Numbered from the stretch's first letter, positions 9,199 through 18,760 are shown. The stretch: 64,000 nucleotides of DNA from an uncultured Thiocystis sp. (GCF_903866365.1 NZ_CAIPNF010000267.1:47455-111454), one strand, 5' to 3'. Notes: generated from the letters alone by a model not told the origin. Numbers and translations: made by a program.

Positions 9199-9681
9199 AT
9201 GTTAATCACACGACCTGCCATCGCGTTTTCACGCACCCGGCATGCTGGTTTCACTCTCGTCGAACTGCTGGTGGTGCTCGCCATCGCCGCGCTCATGATG
9301 ACGGCGGTTCCCTCGCTGTTTTCCGCCTCGTTTCCAGGGCTTGAAATGAAGTCGGCGGCACGCCGCACCGCCGCGACCCTGCGACTGGCAAGGGAATCCG
9401 CCATTCGCCGGGGAACCGATACCGAGTTGCTGATCGACGTGGATGCGCACCGACTCGATCTCCAGGGCTATCGCAGCTTCAGGTTTCCGACGCGGCTGAC
9501 GATCCAATTGGAGACGGCCAGTCGCGAGATGCTGGATGATCGGCGGGGTGTCATCCGCTTTTTCCCGGATGGAAGCTCGACCGGCGGGCGCATCATCGTG
9601 GAAAATCAGGGGCATGGCTACCAGATCGGGGTGATCTGGCTGACTGGACGCATCGAGCTGGCACCCTGGGAGGCGCCTTGA
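9199..9681 (+). CDS. gspH: Minor pseudopilin GspH
   Basis: A 160-residue type IV pilin-like protein. Prepilin cleavage site at HAG/FTLVELLVV (after G17), Glu at +5, hydrophobic helix to about residue 45, then a GspH/FimT-like body (ESAIRRGTDTELLIDVD, followed by a region ending VIRFFPDGSSTGG). It probably packs at the base of the pseudopilus tip complex. It overlaps gspI by 4 bp (TTGA), so translation is likely coupled. Confidence 0.9.
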   Translation: MLITRPAIAFSRTRHAGFTLVELLVVLAIAALMMTAVPSLFSASFPGLEMKSAARRTAATLRLARESAIRRGTDTELLIDVDAHRLDLQGYRSFRFPTRLTIQLETASREMLDDRRGVIRFFPDGSSTGGRIIVENQGHGYQIGVIWLTGRIELAPWEAP

Positions 9682-10094
9682 ACATCCACTGTCAGCGTGG
9701 CTTCTCGCTGCTGGAGGTCTTGGTGGCCTTCGCGATCCTGGCCATCACGCTGGGCGTGCTCATGGAAATCTTTTCCCGCGCGAGTCTGGCCGCCATCGTC
9801 TCGTCCCGGTACAGTCAAGCGGCATCGCTCGTCGAGTCAAAGCTCGCCGCTGCCGGTGTCGAGGTGCCATTGGAGGAGGGCTCTTTCGCGGGCGAGACCG
9901 AGGATGGCTTCGCTTGGGAGGTGACCATGGCGCCCTTCGAGATCGCGGATGAAACCATGTCCGCCGGACTTCGCTCAGGACAACTGGAGTTGCCGTCCAC
10001 TCCATACCGCGTGAATGCGACCGCCCTCTGGCAGGATACCGGTCAAGTTCGCCGCTTGACCGTGTCGACCCTGCGTCTCGGCGAACGTCGCTAG
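9678..10094 (+). CDS. gspI: Minor pseudopilin GspI
   Basis: A 138-residue minor pseudopilin. Leader MNIHCQRG/FSLLEVLVAFAIL with prepilin cleavage after G8 and Glu at +5. With GspJ and GspK it forms the tip that starts pseudopilus assembly. The start is a TTG overlapping the gspH stop (TTGA), the only start that leaves a proper prepilin leader. Confidence 0.88.
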   Translation: MNIHCQRGFSLLEVLVAFAILAITLGVLMEIFSRASLAAIVSSRYSQAASLVESKLAAAGVEVPLEEGSFAGETEDGFAWEVTMAPFEIADETMSAGLRSGQLELPSTPYRVNATALWQDTGQVRRLTVSTLRLGERR

Positions 10095-10106
10095 GTGAAG
10101 TGTCAA

Positions 10107-10814
10107 ATGCTTCATTCTGCGCGACAAGCGGAACAGATTCGCGGCTTTACCCTGGTCGAGCTCCTGATTGCCCTAGCCATGATCAGCCTGATTACGCTAC
10201 TGCTGTTTTCAGGACTCCGTCTAGGTTCGCGTGCCTGGGAAAGTATCGATGCCGCCGCCGAACAAGTTGGCGCACTCCGTCTCGCACATGGCTTTTTAAG
10301 TCGCACCCTGAGTCAGGCGAGGTTCGTGACCACCATCATCGATGGCGAATCCGTCGTGATTTTTGGCGGAGATGCCCAGCACATCGAATTTACCGCGCCC
10401 TTGTCGCAACATGTCGGCGTTTCCGGTCTCTATGTCCTCAGTCTGACACTTGAGGACCATGGAGACTTTCGCGCACTCATGCTGACGCGCTGGCTGTTGC
10501 ACCCGGAGATCCTGGATGGCGGCGACGAATTCCCACCTTGGGTGCCACTGGGAAAAGATCAGGCCATGTCGATGAACGACCTTCCATCCGAGATGGATGC
10601 CGCCGGTGGGGCATTCGGTCGAACCCTGCTGCTTGATCATGTTGACGTTTTCGACATCGCCTACTATGGCATTCGCGATGAAGAGACGGACCCCGACTGG
10701 CATCCGGACTGGTTCGATCAATCGAGTTTACCGACCAAAATACGCATCCGTCTGACCACGCTCTCCCGAACATGGCCCGATCTCGTCATCGCCCTTCCCT
10801 CACAACCAAGCTGA
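10107..10814 (+). CDS. gspJ: Minor pseudopilin GspJ
   Basis: A 235-residue minor pseudopilin with prepilin site IRG/FTLVELLIAL and Glu at +5. The body has the GspJ pattern (LRLGSRAWESID ... HGFLSRTLSQARF). ATG 10107 is preferred over GTG 10095 because AGGTGA sits 8 nt upstream of it; the choice alters only four residues. The stop overlaps gspK in TGATG. Confidence 0.88.
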   Translation: MLHSARQAEQIRGFTLVELLIALAMISLITLLLFSGLRLGSRAWESIDAAAEQVGALRLAHGFLSRTLSQARFVTTIIDGESVVIFGGDAQHIEFTAPLSQHVGVSGLYVLSLTLEDHGDFRALMLTRWLLHPEILDGGDEFPPWVPLGKDQAMSMNDLPSEMDAAGGAFGRTLLLDHVDVFDIAYYGIRDEETDPDWHPDWFDQSSLPTKIRIRLTTLSRTWPDLVIALPSQPS

Positions 10815-11764
10815 TGACTCACCCGACTCGTCAACGCGGCATTGCCTTGATGCTGGTCATGTGGGTGCTGACCCTGCTCACGGTCATGGCGGTCAGTATG
10901 ACCGCCGCCCAGCGCACCGAAATCGCGCTCACCGACAATCATGTCGCGGAAACCCGTTTTCGAGTCATGAGCGATGCCGCGATCGCGTATACGGCCTTAC
11001 AGTTCATGTCCCTCGACTCCGCTCCGGACGAACCGCCGCCGCTCGAGGATGACGAAGAGGCGCAAACGTCCGTTTGGCGACCGAATGGCTCGCCTCGAAT
11101 CTGGCATTTCGCGGGCGCGGAGATGACGATCGCGGTCTTTAACGAACTGTCTCGGATCAATCTGAATCAGGCCGAGCCGGCACTGCTTGCCACCCTGCTG
11201 AAGGTTCTTCAGGCACCCGAGGATCAAGCGGAACCGCTAGCAGCCGCCATCGTCGACTGGCGTGACGAGGACGATCTCGTGCAGCTTAACGGCGCGGAAG
11301 ATGACGACTATCAAAACGCAGGGATCGCTTTCGGTGCTAAGGATGAACCCTTTATCGTCGTCGAGGAATTACGCCAGGTTCTCGGGATGACCCAGGATAT
11401 CTACCGGCGGCTGGCTCCAGAGGTTACCCTTGAAGGCGAGGGAGAAGACCTGGTCGTCGAGTTTGCTTCCCCTGCCGTCCTTGCCGCGACTCAGGGACTC
11501 TCGCTGGAAGATGCTCAACTTCAGATTGCCGAGCGGGACTTGACGACCGTTCCCGGCGCGAGAGAACCCCTGACACTGGATCGTGGCGGACCGATCTATC
11601 GCATCCAGGTGACCGAGCAATTGAGCGGGCGGCAGGGGCGTCGGATGGAGGCGCTGATGGAACTGATGCCTGGTCAGCAACCGCCTTATCTGGTTCACTG
11701 GCGGCGTTTCGGACTCGATTCCGAAGCGCCATCCAATCCGTCATTGGAGTCAGAGAGTGGTTAA
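10814..11764 (+). CDS. gspK: Minor pseudopilin GspK (pseudopilus tip)
   Basis: A 316-residue protein, the largest pseudopilin. Leader MTHPTRQRG/IALMLVMWVL with prepilin cleavage after G9. As in most GspK proteins the +5 Glu is absent, which fits a subunit capping the filament. The body contains the NELSRINLNQA and IVDWRDEDD signatures, then a helix-hairpin-helix-like alpha domain. The start in the TGATG overlap with gspJ matches the leader; the frame extends 14 codons further upstream inside gspJ. A 144-bp gap without a gene follows. Confidence 0.9.
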   Translation: MTHPTRQRGIALMLVMWVLTLLTVMAVSMTAAQRTEIALTDNHVAETRFRVMSDAAIAYTALQFMSLDSAPDEPPPLEDDEEAQTSVWRPNGSPRIWHFAGAEMTIAVFNELSRINLNQAEPALLATLLKVLQAPEDQAEPLAAAIVDWRDEDDLVQLNGAEDDDYQNAGIAFGAKDEPFIVVEELRQVLGMTQDIYRRLAPEVTLEGEGEDLVVEFASPAVLAATQGLSLEDAQLQIAERDLTTVPGAREPLTLDRGGPIYRIQVTEQLSGRQGRRMEALMELMPGQQPPYLVHWRRFGLDSEAPSNPSLESESG

Positions 11765-11908
11765 ACAGCGTCTACCCGGACGGTCCTGTATGCTGGCGCA
11801 CAAAACCGAGCGATCGCAACGATACCGGGCACGGTTTAGATCATTGCGAGCACTCGCGATCCATCGCCAAAACCCTGTTTAAGCTCTGTTTGGAGCCGCA
11901 TCCCGCTC

Positions 11909-13009
11909 ATGACGCTCACCGATCGTTTGAACCGCCTTCTCCAGGGTCTGCCCCGAACGGGGCCTGACGCTCCCGAAGGGCTACAGGATCTCCTGGAGCG
12001 ACTTGCGGTTTGCCTGCCGACGTTTGTCAGGCAAGCTCTCGCGAGTCGCCATCGGCGTCTGATTGTCGAGGTTGATGACACAACAGGGCATTTATTACTA
12101 GCGACCGGTCAGGCACAAGAGGCGATCGGAGAATTCGATCTCAACGCCACCACGACGCTGCCTGGCGTTGTCGATGAGCGAGGCAGGGACCATGGACATA
12201 CGACGGTGCTTTTGCTGCCCCAGGATGCCATTCTGACCAGGACCGTCTCGTTTCCCGCTCAGGTGCGGAGCAATCTGCATCAGGTACTGCAACACGAGCT
12301 GGATCGTCTTTCGCCCTTTCAGCCACATGAAGTGGTCTTCGACTACACGCTGCGCCCCGGCTCCAAGCAAGCCAACCGTTTGACCCTCGACCTGGCGCTT
12401 TGCCGACGCGATCATCTTGAGGGCTGGATCAAACGCATGGCCGATGCAGGCTCACCGATTGACCGGATCAGTTGGCGGGGCGCCTGGCCGCGCGCCAATC
12501 TGATGCCAGTGCAGGAACGTCCAAGCCGCCGCAAGAATGCATTCGGCATGAACGGTGTATTGGCCATCATGACGATCCTGTTGGCCTTGAGCATTCTACT
12601 GACTCCGGTGTGGCAGAAGAACCGCATCGCCCAAGCATTGGAGACGGAGGTGCGCAACACCCGTACCCAAGCCGTTGCCGTGGATGAATTGCGACAGGAG
12701 CTGGAACAGGCCCGCCGGGGCAGCACTGCGGTTCTCCAACAGAAGTGGGATCAACCGCCGATTTTGAAAATGCTGCGCGAACTGACGGACCGTCTTCCCG
12801 ATGACACCTGGATCCAGAGTTTTGAATACAATCAGGGCCAGGTCGATCTGCGCGGCGAATCGGGACAGGCAACGGCCCTGATCGCTATCCTCGAACAGGC
12901 GCCCGGCATTGATGGCGTCTCGTTCAAGTCCCCGGTCACGCAAATCGCCCGCACCGGCAGTGAACGCTTCAATATTTCTTTCCGTTTTACCAACCAGGGG
13001 GAAGATTGA
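11909..13009 (+). CDS. gspL: Type II secretion protein GspL-like (PilN-domain protein)
   Basis: A 366-residue bitopic inner-membrane protein. The N-terminal part (1-210) corresponds to a shortened GspL/PilM-like cytoplasmic domain that should contact GspE. One membrane helix at about 212-232 (LAIMTILLALSILL) is followed by a coiled region and a periplasmic ferredoxin-like PilN/GspL domain (WIQSFEYNQGQVDLRGES). Position between gspK and gspM matches xpsL. The stop codon overlaps the gspM start. Confidence 0.82.
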   Translation: MTLTDRLNRLLQGLPRTGPDAPEGLQDLLERLAVCLPTFVRQALASRHRRLIVEVDDTTGHLLLATGQAQEAIGEFDLNATTTLPGVVDERGRDHGHTTVLLLPQDAILTRTVSFPAQVRSNLHQVLQHELDRLSPFQPHEVVFDYTLRPGSKQANRLTLDLALCRRDHLEGWIKRMADAGSPIDRISWRGAWPRANLMPVQERPSRRKNAFGMNGVLAIMTILLALSILLTPVWQKNRIAQALETEVRNTRTQAVAVDELRQELEQARRGSTAVLQQKWDQPPILKMLRELTDRLPDDTWIQSFEYNQGQVDLRGESGQATALIAILEQAPGIDGVSFKSPVTQIARTGSERFNISFRFTNQGED

Positions 13010-13620
13010 TGCCAAATCCTTCTCCAAAAATCTTTTGCGCACTCGTCTGGATTGTGGTGGTCATGGTTCCGCTAACGCTTCTCGCGGGCATCCTGATTCC
13101 ATGGGCGGACGAGCTTGCGAGTCTGGACCAACGCATGGCGACCAGCGAAGAACAACTGACCCGTTATCGGCGGTTGGTACAAACGCTACCCAGCCTCAAA
13201 GACGAACTGGAACGCGTGCGGAAAAACGAAGCCTTTAAAGAATTTTATTTCAAGGCGCCAACACCCTCTCTCGCCGGGGCTCAACTCCAAAGCCAGGTTC
13301 AGGAAATCGTCATGGCCGCCAAGGGCCGGTTAGTCAGTACCCAACTGCTTCCGGAAGATAAAAACCAGGATCCGCCAAGAGTGCGTGTTCGCACCCAGAT
13401 TCAGGGCACGACCGAGGCGCTGCTCGATGTGCTGCTGCAGATCGAACAAGCCCGACCCTTCCTCTTTGTCGAACAGATCTCGGTACGTTCCTCGGCGCGC
13501 CCGCAGCTTCCGACGCAGAATGCACGTGGGATGATGCGTCGCGCACCGACGAATCCGGCCGGAGAATTGACGGTCAGACTGGATATCTTTGGCTTTGCGC
13601 TCGCTGGAGGTGACACTTGA
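13009..13620 (+). CDS. gspM: Type II secretion protein GspM (GspMb/XpsM type)
   Basis: A 203-residue protein with a short cytoplasmic start, one membrane helix (about 8-32, FCALVWIVVVMVPLTLLAG), a coiled coil (about 40-75) and a periplasmic ferredoxin-like fold (IQGTTEALLDVLLQIEQARP), the PilO-like architecture of GspM. It partners GspL in the assembly platform. I chose the ATG in TGATG rather than the TTG just before it. Confidence 0.82.
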   Translation: MPNPSPKIFCALVWIVVVMVPLTLLAGILIPWADELASLDQRMATSEEQLTRYRRLVQTLPSLKDELERVRKNEAFKEFYFKAPTPSLAGAQLQSQVQEIVMAAKGRLVSTQLLPEDKNQDPPRVRVRTQIQGTTEALLDVLLQIEQARPFLFVEQISVRSSARPQLPTQNARGMMRRAPTNPAGELTVRLDIFGFALAGGDT

Positions 13621-14198
13621 CAAAGGCGCTGCCTGGCATGTTCGCGTTAGCGCTGCTAGCGCTCCTGATCCTGCAGTGGAAGGATTGGCCTCCACCGCCT
13701 TCGAGTATTGACCTCGATGAGACATCGGCCACGGACGCAGGAGCGGTCACAGAAGCGGGGCAGGATCCCCTGGCCAACTTAAAACCGCCCGACGACAGAG
13801 ACAATTTCGCGAGTATCACCGAGCGCCCGCTGTTCCGGCCTGACCGAAAACCTGAGCCGCCCCCTGACGAAACGCCAGCGGCAACGACTGATCCAGGGAC
13901 GAACGTTGAATTGGATACCCTGGATTTGAGTGCCGTGATGCTCACGCCGACGCTCGCCTCCGCCTGGGTGAAGGATCCCAGTCAACCAAAACTGCAACGC
14001 CTGCGCATTGGTGACGATCTCGAAGGGTGGTCTGTCCGCGACATTCTGGACGACCGTGTCCTATTGGAGCGACAGGGTGAAGAGTATGCGCTAATATTGC
14101 GCGACTATAGCAAAGCAACTCCAGCAGCACCGACGCCAATCCCGCGACGCCCAGTCAGGGCGCCAGCACGCGCGGAACCCCCAGTCATTGATCGATAG
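13617..14198 (+). CDS. gspN: Type II secretion protein N (XpsN/GspC-like HR domain)
   Basis: A 193-residue protein with one N-terminal helix (about 7-22), an acidic/proline linker, and a C-terminal domain (about 100-165: LDLSAVMLTPTLASAWV ... LRIGDDLEGWSVRDILDDRVLL) that resembles the homology region of GspC/PulC, which in other systems touches the secretin. The end is Pro/Ala/Arg-rich. Since no gspC is seen in the cluster, this protein probably links the platform to GspD. TTG start overlapping the gspM stop. Confidence 0.72.
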   Translation: MTKALPGMFALALLALLILQWKDWPPPPSSIDLDETSATDAGAVTEAGQDPLANLKPPDDRDNFASITERPLFRPDRKPEPPPDETPAATTDPGTNVELDTLDLSAVMLTPTLASAWVKDPSQPKLQRLRIGDDLEGWSVRDILDDRVLLERQGEEYALILRDYSKATPAAPTPIPRRPVRAPARAEPPVIDR

Positions 14199-14232
14199 GT
14201 CGTGATGCGGCGACCGTCAATATCGAGGCCCA

Positions 14233-16431
14233 ATGTACTCCAACACTTACCATCTCCGCCGAATCCAGGACGGACGCTGGCTGCGAGCAATCGTGCTGGT
14301 CGGCTTTGCACTTTACCTGAGCGCATGCGAACGCAGTTATTGGGATCCCACCGTCAAGGTTGGCGATCCGGGCGGACACATCGTCGATCGCGATCAGTCG
14401 CTCAAGCGGGATGCATTCAAAGAACGCGGCGGGACGGGCGCCGAGACCATCGCGCTTGGCGGTGACGACGCTGGAGCACCGAAGACCGTCGATTCGCTGC
14501 AAAGAGGATCTGGCACCTTTGTCCGCAAGATCACGCCACCCAGCGTCGATACCACGCCCGGCGATGTAACCCTGAACTTCGACGGCACCGATATCCGCGA
14601 GGTCGTCAAGGTCATTTTAGGAGATTTGCTGAAGGTCAACTATGTCCTTCACCCATCGGTTCAGGGGGTTACCTCCTTGCAGACAGGACGGCCATTAAGG
14701 CGCGAGCATCTCATTCCGACCCTCGAAACCTTGTTGCGGATGAATAATGCGGCGATCGTCTTTCGCGATGGCACCTACGAAGTGGTGCCAGTCGCCAATG
14801 CCATCCAAGGCAAGGTGGTTCCACAGCTTGGCGAATCAACGCGAGCGCTTCCCCAGGGCTACAGCATTCAGGTCGTCCCGCTGCGCTATATTGGCGCCGA
14901 GGAAATGAGTAGTATCCTTCAACCATTAGCGCCGGAAGGCAGCGTCATTCGAATCGATAATCTGCGTAACCTGGTGGTGATCGCAGGAACCAGTCCCGAG
15001 ATGGGAAATCTGCTCGATACCATTCGGGTCTTCGATGTGGATTGGATGTCCGGTCTCTCGGTTGGTTTTTTTGTCCTTGAATTCGCCAAAGCCAACGAAG
15101 TCGTGACACAACTTCAAAGCTTGCTGGCCGACGAGGGCGGAAACAATCCGCTCAAGGGGCTTTTCCGGTTCGTGCCGATCGAAAGCGCGAATGCGCTCCT
15201 CGTCGTCTCGCCCCAAGAGCGCTACATCCAACAGGCCCGCAATTGGATCGAACGGCTGGATATGGCGGAAGCTAGCGGCGATGCCGCGGAACGTCTGTTT
15301 GTCTATCGGGTCAAGCACGGAGACGCTGGGGCGCTTGCCGACATCCTCTCAGAATTGTTCGGAGGCGCGAGCAGTAGCGACCGCAATCGGTCCAAGGGCA
15401 GCGTAGCGCCTGGACTCGAGCGTTCGAGCATCGGATCCAAGAAAACAGCGGATGCCACCAATACGGATTCCGAGAGCAATCAATCCAATCAACCCCTGAA
15501 AGCTTCATCGCGCGAAATCGAGATGTCATCGAGCGTCAGTATCGTCGCCGATGCAGTCAACAACTCTTTATTGGTCAGATCCAATCCGCGAGATTTCAAG
15601 AAAATACTGGATGCATTAAAGCAACTCGATATCGTGCCTCTTCAGGTTCTGGTCGAGGCAACCATTGTCGAAATTACACTCACTGGCAATCTCCAGTACG
15701 GCGTCCAATGGGAACTGTTTGGTCCCTCGGTCAAGGGCAAAGCTTTTGCTTCGCTCGACGGCAGTCTCGACGATGCAACCACGGCGGGCATCAAGACCTC
15801 GTTTCCCGGATTCAACTGGGCCTTGATCTCAAACCCTGGAACCATCCGCGCCACCTTGAGCGCCTTGGCGGGCGAGAATCTCGTCAATGTCCTGTCTTCC
15901 CCATCCGTCATGGTGTTGGACAACCAAACCGCGAAAATACAGGTCGGCCAGGAAGTCCCCGTGGCGACTTCGCAACAGCAAAGCACCTCGACGACGGATC
16001 GCGTGATTAACACCATCGAATACCGGGATACCGGAGTGATGCTGTCGGTCAAACCGCGTGTCACTCCGGGCGGGCTTGTCCAGATGGAGATCGAGCAGGA
16101 GGTCAGCACGGTAGCGCCAACCAAAAGTTCCACTCTCGATTCGCCGACCTTCCAAACCCGTAACATCACCAGCTCGGTGGCGGTACGTTCCAATCAGGCG
16201 GTTGTGCTCGGCGGACTCATCCAGGACCAGCGCACCGATGGCAAGCAAGGCGTTCCGGGGCTCTACAGTCTGCCTTTTGTCGGAGCGCTCTTCGGCGAAC
16301 GCACCAAGCAGGCCGACCGTACCGAGTTAGTCGTGGTACTGACGCCCAAGGTCATCTCAAGCGACCAGGACATCGAATCGGTCACGGAAGACTTTCGCTC
16401 CAAGGTGCGTGGTTTGAATTTCAAGTTCTAA
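14233..16431 (+). CDS. gspD: Type II secretion outer-membrane secretin GspD (lipoprotein form)
   Basis: A 732-residue secretin forming the outer-membrane channel. A lipoprotein signal with lipobox LSAC (C32) begins the protein; acylation is also known for Xanthomonas XpsD. Then come an N0 domain (VTLNFDGTDIREVVKVILGD), three N1-N3 KH-like repeats with a Ser/Asn-rich insert (about 385-430), and the C-terminal secretin domain (about 475-725), which includes EVPVATSQQQS and VPGLYSLPFVGALFG. Last gene of the xps-type cluster; its 3' end overlaps the convergent ATPase gene by 4 bp. Confidence 0.94.
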   Translation: MYSNTYHLRRIQDGRWLRAIVLVGFALYLSACERSYWDPTVKVGDPGGHIVDRDQSLKRDAFKERGGTGAETIALGGDDAGAPKTVDSLQRGSGTFVRKITPPSVDTTPGDVTLNFDGTDIREVVKVILGDLLKVNYVLHPSVQGVTSLQTGRPLRREHLIPTLETLLRMNNAAIVFRDGTYEVVPVANAIQGKVVPQLGESTRALPQGYSIQVVPLRYIGAEEMSSILQPLAPEGSVIRIDNLRNLVVIAGTSPEMGNLLDTIRVFDVDWMSGLSVGFFVLEFAKANEVVTQLQSLLADEGGNNPLKGLFRFVPIESANALLVVSPQERYIQQARNWIERLDMAEASGDAAERLFVYRVKHGDAGALADILSELFGGASSSDRNRSKGSVAPGLERSSIGSKKTADATNTDSESNQSNQPLKASSREIEMSSSVSIVADAVNNSLLVRSNPRDFKKILDALKQLDIVPLQVLVEATIVEITLTGNLQYGVQWELFGPSVKGKAFASLDGSLDDATTAGIKTSFPGFNWALISNPGTIRATLSALAGENLVNVLSSPSVMVLDNQTAKIQVGQEVPVATSQQQSTSTTDRVINTIEYRDTGVMLSVKPRVTPGGLVQMEIEQEVSTVAPTKSSTLDSPTFQTRNITSSVAVRSNQAVVLGGLIQDQRTDGKQGVPGLYSLPFVGALFGERTKQADRTELVVVLTPKVISSDQDIESVTEDFRSKVRGLNFKF

Positions 16432-17483
16432 CCGAAGTGGATCTTCGCCTCCAGGTTCGGAGCCGAATCTGCGTTGGCGAGGGCCTCTTCCAAGGTAATC
16501 GCACCCTCGCGATAGAGTTCCAGGAGCGCTTCGTCGAAGGTCTTGACCCCTTCGTGGCCGCTCTGCTGCATGGCCTCGTTGATCGCGTCGACGCGACCGT
16601 CCCGGATGAGATCGGCGATGTGGGGCGTGTTGACCAGCGTCTCGATCGCGGCGCGGCGCGTCCCGGCCTTGGTGCGCACCAGACGTTGCGAGAGGATGGC
16701 CCTGAGGTAGATCGACAGATCCATGAACAGGGTTTTGTGCATCTCCTGAGGAAACAGATTGACAATCCGCTCCAAGGCCTGATGCGCGTTGTTCGCATGT
16801 AGCGTGGAGACCGCCAGATGGCCGGTTCCCGCCAATTCGATGGCGGCATCCATGGTCTCGCGGTTACGGATTTCGCCGATCAGGATCAAGTCCGGTGCTT
16901 CGCGCAGTGCGCTCTTCAGCGCATGGGCATAGCTTTTAGTATCGAGCCCCACCTCGCGCTGACTGACGATGCACTGCTTGTGCGGATGCACGAATTCGAT
17001 GGGGTCTTCGATCGTGATGATATGCCCCGACGCGCTCGCGTTGCGATGGTCGAGCATGGCCGCCAGCGTCGTGGACTTGCCGGAGCCGGTGGCCCCGACC
17101 ATGAGGATAATCCCGCGCCGGTTCATGATGAGCTGGGACAGCAGCGGCGGCAGGCCAAGCTCAGTCAGGGTGGGAATCTCGGCGCGAATGTAGCGCAACA
17201 CCATGGCGGTCTGGCCGCGTTGATAATAGGCATTCACGCGAAAACGGGCGCGCTCCTCCAGGGCGATGGCAAAGTCCAGTTCCCGCTCCTGCTCCAGTTC
17301 CCGCAACTGCTGCTCGTCCATCACGGACGCCAGCGCCTCGCGACAGAATGCCGGCGTCAGGACCGTGTCTCCGATGGAGCGGATGACGCCCTCGATCTTG
17401 ATCTTGACCGGCGCGCCGGCGGTAAAAAAGAGATCCGACGCCTTGTGCCGGATCATCATTTCGAGATAAGGGATGATGTCCAT
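16428..17483 (-). CDS. pilU: PilT/PilU-family type IV pilus retraction ATPase
   Basis: A 351-residue cytoplasmic hexameric ATPase. It has the PAS-like N-terminal domain of PilT proteins (ASDLFFTAGAPVKIKIEG), Walker A GATGSGKST, the Asp box (ITIEDPIEFVH), Walker B (APDLILIGEIRNRET) and His box (AVSTLHANNAHQALERI). Sequence details (HANNAHQALERIVNLFP) are closer to PilU than PilT. It is the downstream gene of a tandem pair; 26 bp separate it from the longer paralogue, so they form one transcript. It probably modulates pilus retraction together with the pilMNOPQ machine at 28-34 kb. Confidence 0.88.
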   Translation of the reverse strand: MDIIPYLEMMIRHKASDLFFTAGAPVKIKIEGVIRSIGDTVLTPAFCREALASVMDEQQLRELEQERELDFAIALEERARFRVNAYYQRGQTAMVLRYIRAEIPTLTELGLPPLLSQLIMNRRGIILMVGATGSGKSTTLAAMLDHRNASASGHIITIEDPIEFVHPHKQCIVSQREVGLDTKSYAHALKSALREAPDLILIGEIRNRETMDAAIELAGTGHLAVSTLHANNAHQALERIVNLFPQEMHKTLFMDLSIYLRAILSQRLVRTKAGTRRAAIETLVNTPHIADLIRDGRVDAINEAMQQSGHEGVKTFDEALLELYREGAITLEEALANADSAPNLEAKIHFG

Positions 17484-17509
17484 CGGTAACTGTCTGCCTG
17501 TTGACCGCG

Positions 17510-18760
17510 TTATCGTCTCGCCTTCGGTCCGGCCGGATTGACAAGCCCCGCGGGCGGTTCCTCGATCCGGGAGACGGGCAGAGCCTCGCCGAACAAGGTT
17601 GAGTCGAAGGCATCCTCTTCCTCGTCTCCAACCATGGTCAAGCCATCCGTCTCGGCGAAGTGGTTCTTGCCGCGTGCCTCCCGACCTTCCAGTTTGATCG
17701 CCAGGCGCAGTCCGTTCATGGAATCGGCATTGCGCAGGGCGTCCTCGTAATTGATCTTACCCGCTTCATGAAGGTCGAACAGCGACATATCGAAGGTCTG
17801 CATGCCGAGTTCGCGGGATTTTTTCATGATGCCTTTGATGCCGCCGACATCGCCCTTGAAAATCATATCCTGGATTAGCGGCGAATTGATCATGACCTCG
17901 ACCGCCGCGATACGCCCGCCGTCGGTGCAGGGCAGCAGACGTTGCGAAATGACCGCGTTGAGATTCAGCGAGAGGTCCATCAGCAGCTGACTCCTGCGCT
18001 CTTCCGGAAAGAGGTTGATGATGCGATCGAGCGCCTGATTGGCATTGTTCGCATGCAGCGTCGACAGACAGAGATGTCCGGTTTCGGAAAAATTGATCGC
18101 GTGCTCCATCGTCTCGCGGGTGCGGATCTCGCCGATCAGGATCACGTCCGGAGCCTGACGCAGGGTGTTGATCAGCGCGGCATCCCAACTCTCGGTATCG
18201 ACGCCGACCTCGCGCTGGGTGATGAGACAGTTGCGATGCGGATGCACATATTCGACCGGATCCTCGATCGTGATGATGTGGCCATAGCTGTGTTCGTTGC
18301 GATGGCCGATCATGGCCGCCAGCGAAGTCGATTTGCCCGATCCCGTCCCGCCGACCAGCAGCAACAGACCGCGCTTGTTCATCACGATCTCTTTCAGGAC
18401 GTGCGGCAGGTTCAGCTCCTCCAGAGTCGGAATCCCGGCATTGATGGTCCGCAACACCGCGCCGCACAACCCCTGCTGCACGAAGGCATTGACCCGGAAA
18501 CGGCCGATGTCCTGTGGACTAACCGCGAAATTGCATTCCTTATGCGCGTCGAAGTCGCGCACCTGACGGTCGTTCATGATGGAACGCACCAGGATATTGG
18601 TCTGCTCGCCGCTGAGGATCTGGCTGCTCATCGGCGTCATGCGACCGTCGATCTTGCAGGCGGGCGGAAAGCCGGCGGAGATGAAGAGGTCAGAACCTTT
18701 TTTGACAACCATCTTGCGCAGACATTCGAGCATGAAATGAGCGGCTTGTTGACGATCCAT
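17510..18760 (-). CDS. pilU: PilU-like type IV pilus ATPase with C-terminal extension
   Basis: A 416-residue PilT/PilU ATPase. N-terminal domain GSDLFISAGFPPACKIDG, Walker A GGTGSGKST, Asp box ITIEDPVEYVHPH, Walker B APDVILIGEIRTRET, His box LSTLHANNANQALDRI. Overall closest to PilU (382 residues in Pseudomonas). The last 60 or so residues are acidic (VGDEEEDAFDSTLFGEAL) and end in a Pro/Ala/Arg tail, longer than PilU. Upstream gene of the tandem pair; the start ATG follows GGAGTGCCCC. Confidence 0.9.
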   Translation of the reverse strand: MDRQQAAHFMLECLRKMVVKKGSDLFISAGFPPACKIDGRMTPMSSQILSGEQTNILVRSIMNDRQVRDFDAHKECNFAVSPQDIGRFRVNAFVQQGLCGAVLRTINAGIPTLEELNLPHVLKEIVMNKRGLLLLVGGTGSGKSTSLAAMIGHRNEHSYGHIITIEDPVEYVHPHRNCLITQREVGVDTESWDAALINTLRQAPDVILIGEIRTRETMEHAINFSETGHLCLSTLHANNANQALDRIINLFPEERRSQLLMDLSLNLNAVISQRLLPCTDGGRIAAVEVMINSPLIQDMIFKGDVGGIKGIMKKSRELGMQTFDMSLFDLHEAGKINYEDALRNADSMNGLRLAIKLEGREARGKNHFAETDGLTMVGDEEEDAFDSTLFGEALPVSRIEEPPAGLVNPAGPKARR

